Translations under genes and position numbers: made by a program
Notes under the pieces: generated by a model
What the model saw: only the letters and a program-made list of their open reading frames with translations
What the model was told of the DNA's origin: nothing
Databases searched by the model: none
Source of the DNA: Saccoglossus kowalevskii
Taxonomy: Eukaryota; Hemichordata; Enteropneusta; Harrimaniidae
Length of the DNA stretch: 64,000 bases
Assembly: GCF_000003605.2 (NCBI RefSeq)
Contig: NW_003150784.1
Coordinates: forward strand, 71,991 to 135,990
Direction of reading: 5' to 3'
Shown here: piece after piece, positions 63,206 through 64,000 of the stretch
Numbering within the stretch: position 1 is the stretch's first letter
How the letters are laid out: each line of letters begins with the position of its first letter

Positions 63206-63968
63206 TAATAATTGTTTATTGCATTTTTAGAAATTTCTTTCAGTATGTAGCAATAAAAATATTACCGGTAATCAATACAAATGAAATCGATACAAGTTAG
63301 TAAGATGAATTTTAAAAAGTAAATACAATATTTTAATTTAAAATCATCACATGTTTTTTGTGTATTGTTAGAATGCCATGAAGATGAATTGTACAACATG
63401 CTTAATTTAGGTTTTGTCTGTTATTTTCATTAAAAAATAAAAAAAAAAATTCATTATTAGTTTCAATGGTCATCATATACAGTAAAATCTGTATTAGAAA
63501 CCGCAGCATTAAAATGGTACAATGCAATAGAGGGGATGCGGCTTCTATTAGAGCACCTACACATATGAGTAATGATGAATTTTTGGTTCTCAATTATTCA
63601 AAAAGAATGGCTGTGACTTCTATTAGGGATGCGGCTTCTAATACAGATTATACAAAGCAGAAATGGAAATTAAATACAGAAATGTAATATTAATACAGAA
63701 ATTGAAATTAAACATCAGGAAAACTATTGCTTCATTAATTTGCATATAAGATAAATTTTTGTTTGTTCATTTTTGTTTTATATATAGTTTGTTGTTTTTG
63801 ATATTTAATATATGATTTTGTTTTATACGTGTACCTAGGCATCCAAGATACCATAATCGAGTGTTACGATATGGTCAAAGATGAAGTGGTCTCAGATACT
63901 TTCTGTAATTTTGATGAACAACTACCCACAGTGCAACATCCTTGTAACAACATTCCGTGCCCACCTGA
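42731..63968 (+). CDS. ADAMTSL1/3: ADAMTS-like protein (ADAMTSL1/ADAMTSL3 type), 5' two-thirds or less; runs off the right edge
   Basis: Twelve exons (listed separately) join in phase to 1973 coding bases, 657 complete residues. Domain order: signal peptide 1-26; TSR1 about 27-77; ADAMTS cysteine-rich domain about 85-180, with [21 protein letters not shown] and [12 protein letters not shown]; spacer about 185-295; TSR2 about 302-358; TSR3 361-419; TSR4 about 420-471; linker; TSR5 about 507-560; acidic linker; TSR6 about 597 onward. Metalloprotease and disintegrin domains are absent, which separates ADAMTS-like proteins from ADAMTS proteases. The family is secreted into extracellular matrix, where members bind matrix components such as fibrillin; here this is inference from family. 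Motif order, and the Gln/Glu-rich linker before TSR5 in particular, match vertebrate ADAMTSL1 and ADAMTSL3, so this is probably their pre-duplication co-orthologue. The 3' part (further TSRs, Ig and PLAC domains in vertebrates) lies beyond the window. Confidence 0.93.
44716..44841. repeat. 47-bp tandem repeat, about 2.7 copies
   Basis: GATGGACATTCTCTCCTGGC recurs at 44725, 44772 and 44819, separated by TCAGACC(G/A)AAAAATTTGT. Only short differences between copies. Confidence 0.95.
45080..45310 (-). mobile_element. TTAA-flanked CACCACCAG-end MITE
   Basis: TTAACCTATTCACCAACAGA at the left and CTGGTAGTAAAAAGGTTAA at the right, with TTAA at both edges. The interior (AATATTTCTGGAAATGAACC, TTTTGGAGCCAAC, TCCCAATCTTCT) is the reverse of the 25820 copy. 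Confidence 0.8.
45340..45425 (+). repeat. tRNA-like / SINE-head-like sequence (weak)
   Basis: TGAGTAATAGTGG, reminiscent of an A box, precedes ATGTTCGATTCC, a B-box core (about 45405), at a spacing compatible with tRNA-derived sequence. No cloverleaf could be drawn with confidence. Confidence 0.25.
45820..45985. mobile_element. Degraded copy of the TACTGTAAACC MITE family
   Basis: AGAGAAATTTTCACTGCTAC, AACTCGCAAAATAC and CCGCAAAATTAAAG match the interior and right side of the copies at 23881 and 34263. Left end not intact. Confidence 0.5.
46946..47148. mobile_element. 203-bp MITE, TACTGTAGAATACTTTATTTTCGC ends
   Basis: Starts TACTGTAGAATACTTTATTT and ends AAATAAAGTATTCCACAGTA, an almost perfect inverted repeat. 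Close sister of 34487-34690. Confidence 0.85.
47335..47568 (-). mobile_element. CACCACCAG-end MITE flanked by TTAG/TTAG
   Basis: Left edge TTAG-CCTTTTTAACACCAG, right edge CTGGTGGTGAAAAGG-TTAG. The same-direction TTAG on both sides cannot come from the inverted repeat (that would give CTAA), so it is a 4-bp target duplication. Interior matches the other copies. Confidence 0.85.
48887..49124 (+). mobile_element. TTAA-flanked CACCACCA-end MITE, right end truncated
   Basis: Begins TTAACCCTTTCACCACCACT; interior TCATCACAAATTCACAAAAT, TTTATAGTCTGCACTTTCCT, TTAGGGCTCATTTCCTGAAA. It stops at GAAAGTCTG without the terminal GGTGGTGAAAAGG. Confidence 0.75.
49470..49622. mobile_element. 153-bp MITE, TAC(C/T)(A/G)TATT...TATTA ends
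   Basis: Left end TACCATATTTGCTATATTAG, then TAGCACATC. Reverse complement of the right end: TACTGTATTCGCTCTATTAA, then AAGCACATC. The TA at each end suggests a TA target. Same family as the fragments at 20307 and 24235. Confidence 0.75.
50690..50863 (+). CDS. ADAMTSL1/3: ADAMTS-like exon 2 (signal peptide end plus TSR1)
   Basis: Acceptor TTTCTATTTGTAG at 50689; 58 codons; donor CAG|GTGATT at 50864; phase 0 on both sides. It begins [10 protein letters not shown], then [17 protein letters not shown]. WxxWxxW is the C-mannosylation pattern and CSRTCGG the O-fucosylation pattern of TSRs. The [12 protein letters not shown] block is characteristic of ADAMTSL TSR1. A small in-frame (GATCGT)n tract encodes [12 protein letters not shown], a local Asp-Arg expansion between the third and fourth cysteines. 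Confidence 0.95.
51250..51489 (+). CDS. ADAMTSL1/3: ADAMTS-like exon 3 (cysteine-rich domain, first part)
   Basis: Acceptor TTTCACTCTGTAG at 51249, donor TTG|GTAAGT at 51490, 80 codons, phase 0/0. Contains [41 protein letters not shown] and [11 protein letters not shown], all diagnostic of the ADAMTS/ADAMTSL cysteine-rich domain. An alternative acceptor at 51278 would drop the TSR1 sixth cysteine and the ADFR block and is disfavoured. An extra adjacent cysteine (ACC) occurs where relatives have CP. Confidence 0.95.
52444..52570 (+). CDS. ADAMTSL1/3: ADAMTS-like exon 4 (cysteine-rich domain, second part)
   Basis: Acceptor TTTTTAATTTTAG, then 127 bases. Encodes [27 protein letters not shown], then the start of the spacer. 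[11 protein letters not shown] is invariant in the family. N163-S-T is a glycosylation sequon. The donor GAG|GTATTT (52571) is weaker than the others but gives the phase 1 needed by exon 5. Confidence 0.93.
53876..54117 (+). CDS. ADAMTSL1/3: ADAMTS-like exon 5 (spacer domain)
   Basis: Acceptor CAATCGCAG at 53875, donor ACA|GTGAGT at 54118, 242 bases, phase 1 in and 0 out. It encodes a spacer with [32 protein letters not shown] and [18 protein letters not shown], following the family pattern of GSR(N/H)I, G.(Y/F).(I/V)..(N/S)SV(D/E)F and (M/L)TGP. A basic loop ([13 protein letters not shown]) is richer in Lys/Arg than I would expect; spacers often bind matrix or glycosaminoglycans (inference). 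N273-L-S is a possible sequon. Confidence 0.93.
54649..54850. mobile_element. TTA(G/T)-flanked MITE ending 34 bp before exon 6
   Basis: Left TTAG-CCCCTTGAATGCC, right GGCATTCAAAGGG-TTAT. The 12-13-bp ends are inverted repeats with one mismatch. Length about 200 bp, flank TTAN and C-rich ends resemble the CACCACCAG family layout but with different sequence. It lies in the exon 5-6 intron directly before the acceptor of exon 6. Confidence 0.7.
54885..55002 (+). CDS. ADAMTSL1/3: ADAMTS-like exon 6 (spacer end and start of TSR2)
   Basis: Acceptor CATGTATATTTAAG at 54884 (weak pyrimidine tract), donor GGAG|GTATGG at 55003, 118 bases, phase 0 in, 1 out. Encodes a spacer tail with [14 protein letters not shown] and then [10 protein letters not shown], interrupted inside the CGGG loop of TSR2, a common intron position in TSRs. 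CSHTCGG fits O-fucosylation. Confidence 0.9.
56485..56658. mobile_element. Copy of the GATGC(A/G)GCTTCTATTAGAGCA element
   Basis: Shares TACAATGCAA(C/T)AGAG, GATGC(A/G)GCTTCTATTAGAGC and GAATTTTTGGTTCTCAATT with 63478-63653. Both copies keep an open frame ([14 protein letters not shown] / [14 protein letters not shown]), but this is inside a short inverted-repeat element. Ends here are degraded. Confidence 0.65.
58105..58205 (-). repeat. LINE-3'-end-like dispersed repeat
   Basis: ATAAGATAATTCTTTATTTC then, 60 bp on, TATAAAATGTAATAAAGGTG: same layout as 39730-39835. Confidence 0.5.
58781..58910 (+). CDS. ADAMTSL1/3: ADAMTS-like exon 7 (rest of TSR2)
   Basis: Acceptor TTTTTTTTCTGTTTGGAAAAG at 58780, donor CAG|GTTAGA at 58911, 130 bases, phase 1 in, 2 out. 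It completes the CGGG glycine and encodes [20 protein letters not shown], then ECQPNHKP and [11 protein letters not shown], the canonical second half of a TSR with C...C...C spacing. Confidence 0.93.
59415..60630. repeat. Composite repeat in intron 7: hairpin ends flanking a 157-bp minisatellite
   Basis: GACTTCTT(G/C)TTGAAAAC recurs at 59503, 59660, 59817, 59951, 60108, 60265 and 60422 (spacings 157, 157, 134, 157, 157, 157). The third unit has lost 23 bp (the ATATTACATATATAGGTA region). The left edge has a perfect 9-bp inverted repeat AGCTCCGCT/AGCGGAGCT (59421-29 and 59443-51) followed by TTGTCCGTCGTCGTCCGTG. The right edge has AACAGCAG/CTGCTGTT (60593-600 and 60620-27). No transposase and no terminal inverted repeat joining the ends. 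Confidence 0.85.
60688..60889 (+). CDS. ADAMTSL1/3: ADAMTS-like exon 8 (TSR3 and start of TSR4)
   Basis: Acceptor ATATCTTTATAG at 60687, donor CAG|GTATGA at 60890, 202 bases, phase 2 in, 0 out. Encodes [20 protein letters not shown], then [23 protein letters not shown] and MEPCP, a complete TSR, then MWYTEPWSQ opening TSR4. CTKSCGG fits O-fucosylation. Confidence 0.95.
61380..61527 (+). CDS. ADAMTSL1/3: ADAMTS-like exon 9 (TSR4)
   Basis: Acceptor ATCAATTTCAG at 61379, donor AAG|GTAAAT at 61528, 148 bases, phase 0 in, 1 out. Encodes [20 protein letters not shown], then [13 protein letters not shown] and EKHCL...ELC, matching the vertebrate TSR that follows (short C-terminal part, GC.P..KP). 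Confidence 0.93.
61545..61690. repeat. Degenerate (ACTC)n microsatellite in intron 9
   Basis: Runs of ACTC/CACT interrupted by other bases, beginning 18 bp past the donor of exon 9. It produces an open read-through frame at 61443-61694 that is not expected to be translated. Confidence 0.8.
61793..61880 (+). CDS. ADAMTSL1/3: ADAMTS-like exon 10 (linker)
   Basis: Acceptor TTTCATTTTAG at 61792, donor AAG|GTAAAT at 61881, 88 bases, phase 1 in, 2 out. Encodes [30 protein letters not shown]. It has no cysteines. The position and the Gln/Ser/Glu-rich character match the short linker before TSR5 in ADAMTSL1/3. Its call depends on matching phases with both neighbours. Confidence 0.85.
62181..62506 (+). 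CDS. ADAMTSL1/3: ADAMTS-like exon 11 (TSR5, acidic linker, start of TSR6)
   Basis: Acceptor CTTTTTTCACAG at 62180, donor GGAG|GTAAAT at 62507, 326 bases, phase 2 in, 1 out. TSR5: [20 protein letters not shown]...[17 protein letters not shown]. Then an acidic, Ser/Thr-rich linker and [16 protein letters not shown] starting TSR6. The sixth repeat reads CSRSCLG, lacking the Gly after the second Cys expected by the O-fucosylation pattern C-x-x-(S/T)-C-G. Confidence 0.95.
63168..63230 (-). repeat. (TAA)n microsatellite next to a LINE-tail-like AATAAA motif
   Basis: About twelve TAA units from 63168 followed by TGATAATAATTGTTTATTGC. On the minus strand this is GCAATAAACAATTATTATCA plus (TTA)n, again a 3'-tail layout. 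Confidence 0.6.
63478..63653. mobile_element. MITE with CTGTATTAGAA(A/G)CCGCA ends
   Basis: Left end AAATCTGTATTAGAAACCGC; reverse complement of the right end ATAATCTGTATTAGAAGCCG. The inverted repeat is clear over at least 17 bp. A copy is at 56485. The frame at 63466-63687 is a by-product of the element and not an exon, because no acceptor/donor phase links it to exons 11 and 12. Confidence 0.75.
63839..63968 (+). CDS. ADAMTSL1/3: ADAMTS-like exon 12 (rest of TSR6); gene continues past the window
   Basis: Acceptor ATACGTGTACCTAG at 63838, donor GA|GTAAGT at 63969, 130 bases, phase 1 in, 2 out. Encodes [42 protein letters not shown], completing TSR6. A perfect donor shows that at least one more exon follows beyond 64000. 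Confidence 0.9.
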
Positions 63969-64000
63969 GTAAGTAGACCTCACTGATATAGAGATCATTT

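Overview
This is a eukaryotic (animal) genomic window. It is AT-rich, dense in short non-autonomous DNA transposons and minisatellites, and holds one recognisable protein-coding gene whose small exons have canonical GT..AG introns. The gene keeps the vertebrate ADAMTSL1/ADAMTSL3 (punctin) domain order almost module for module. That, with the CpG pattern and the repeat types, suggests an invertebrate, probably marine; a deuterostome such as a hemichordate or echinoderm would fit. The species is inference only. A run of exactly 50 N at 10293-10342 marks an assembly gap.

Layout. 1 to about 13 kb: CpG is not depleted (18 CpG in bases 1-300) and I recognise no gene. This part contains an (AAAT)n microsatellite, one inverted-repeat element (4368-4630) and a 40-bp minisatellite that contains the N gap (10091-10970). 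Near 12.96-13.03 kb is a promoter-like cluster of ZNF143/THAP11-like and YY1-like motifs followed by a good splice donor. From about 13 kb rightward CpG becomes scarce (2 in 20941-21240), as expected of a methylated gene body or old methylated DNA. The exception is an isolated CpG-rich block at 16501-16870 carrying a palindromic TCTCGCGAGA promoter element. 13-42 kb holds no recognisable gene except a decayed fragment resembling a DIRS/Ngaro-type tyrosine recombinase (27306-27590, minus). It is otherwise a collection of MITE families, including a TTAA-flanked family with CC(T/C)TTTCACCACCA ends, a TACTGTAG...CTACAGTA type and a PIF/Harbinger-like insertion. It also holds LINE-3'-end-like fragments and several arrays of palindromes or POU octamers.

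42731 to beyond 64000, plus strand: twelve coding exons of an ADAMTS-like gene. The exons join in phase and encode 657 complete residues: signal peptide, TSR1, ADAMTS cysteine-rich domain, spacer, then TSR2 to TSR6. The gene runs off the right edge. The signal peptide is split by a 7.9-kb intron, so the start codon lies far upstream of the first TSR. There is no metalloprotease domain, so the product is expected to be a secreted, non-catalytic extracellular matrix protein. Introns are loaded with the same repeat families as the upstream region.

The rest is best read as intergenic or 5' intronic sequence. The most useful leads are the reconstructed gene model with its split signal peptide, the CpG boundary and two candidate promoters, the nested transposon with an inferable empty site, the TTAA-type MITE superfamily, and the tandem arrays of transcription-factor-like palindromes and octamers.
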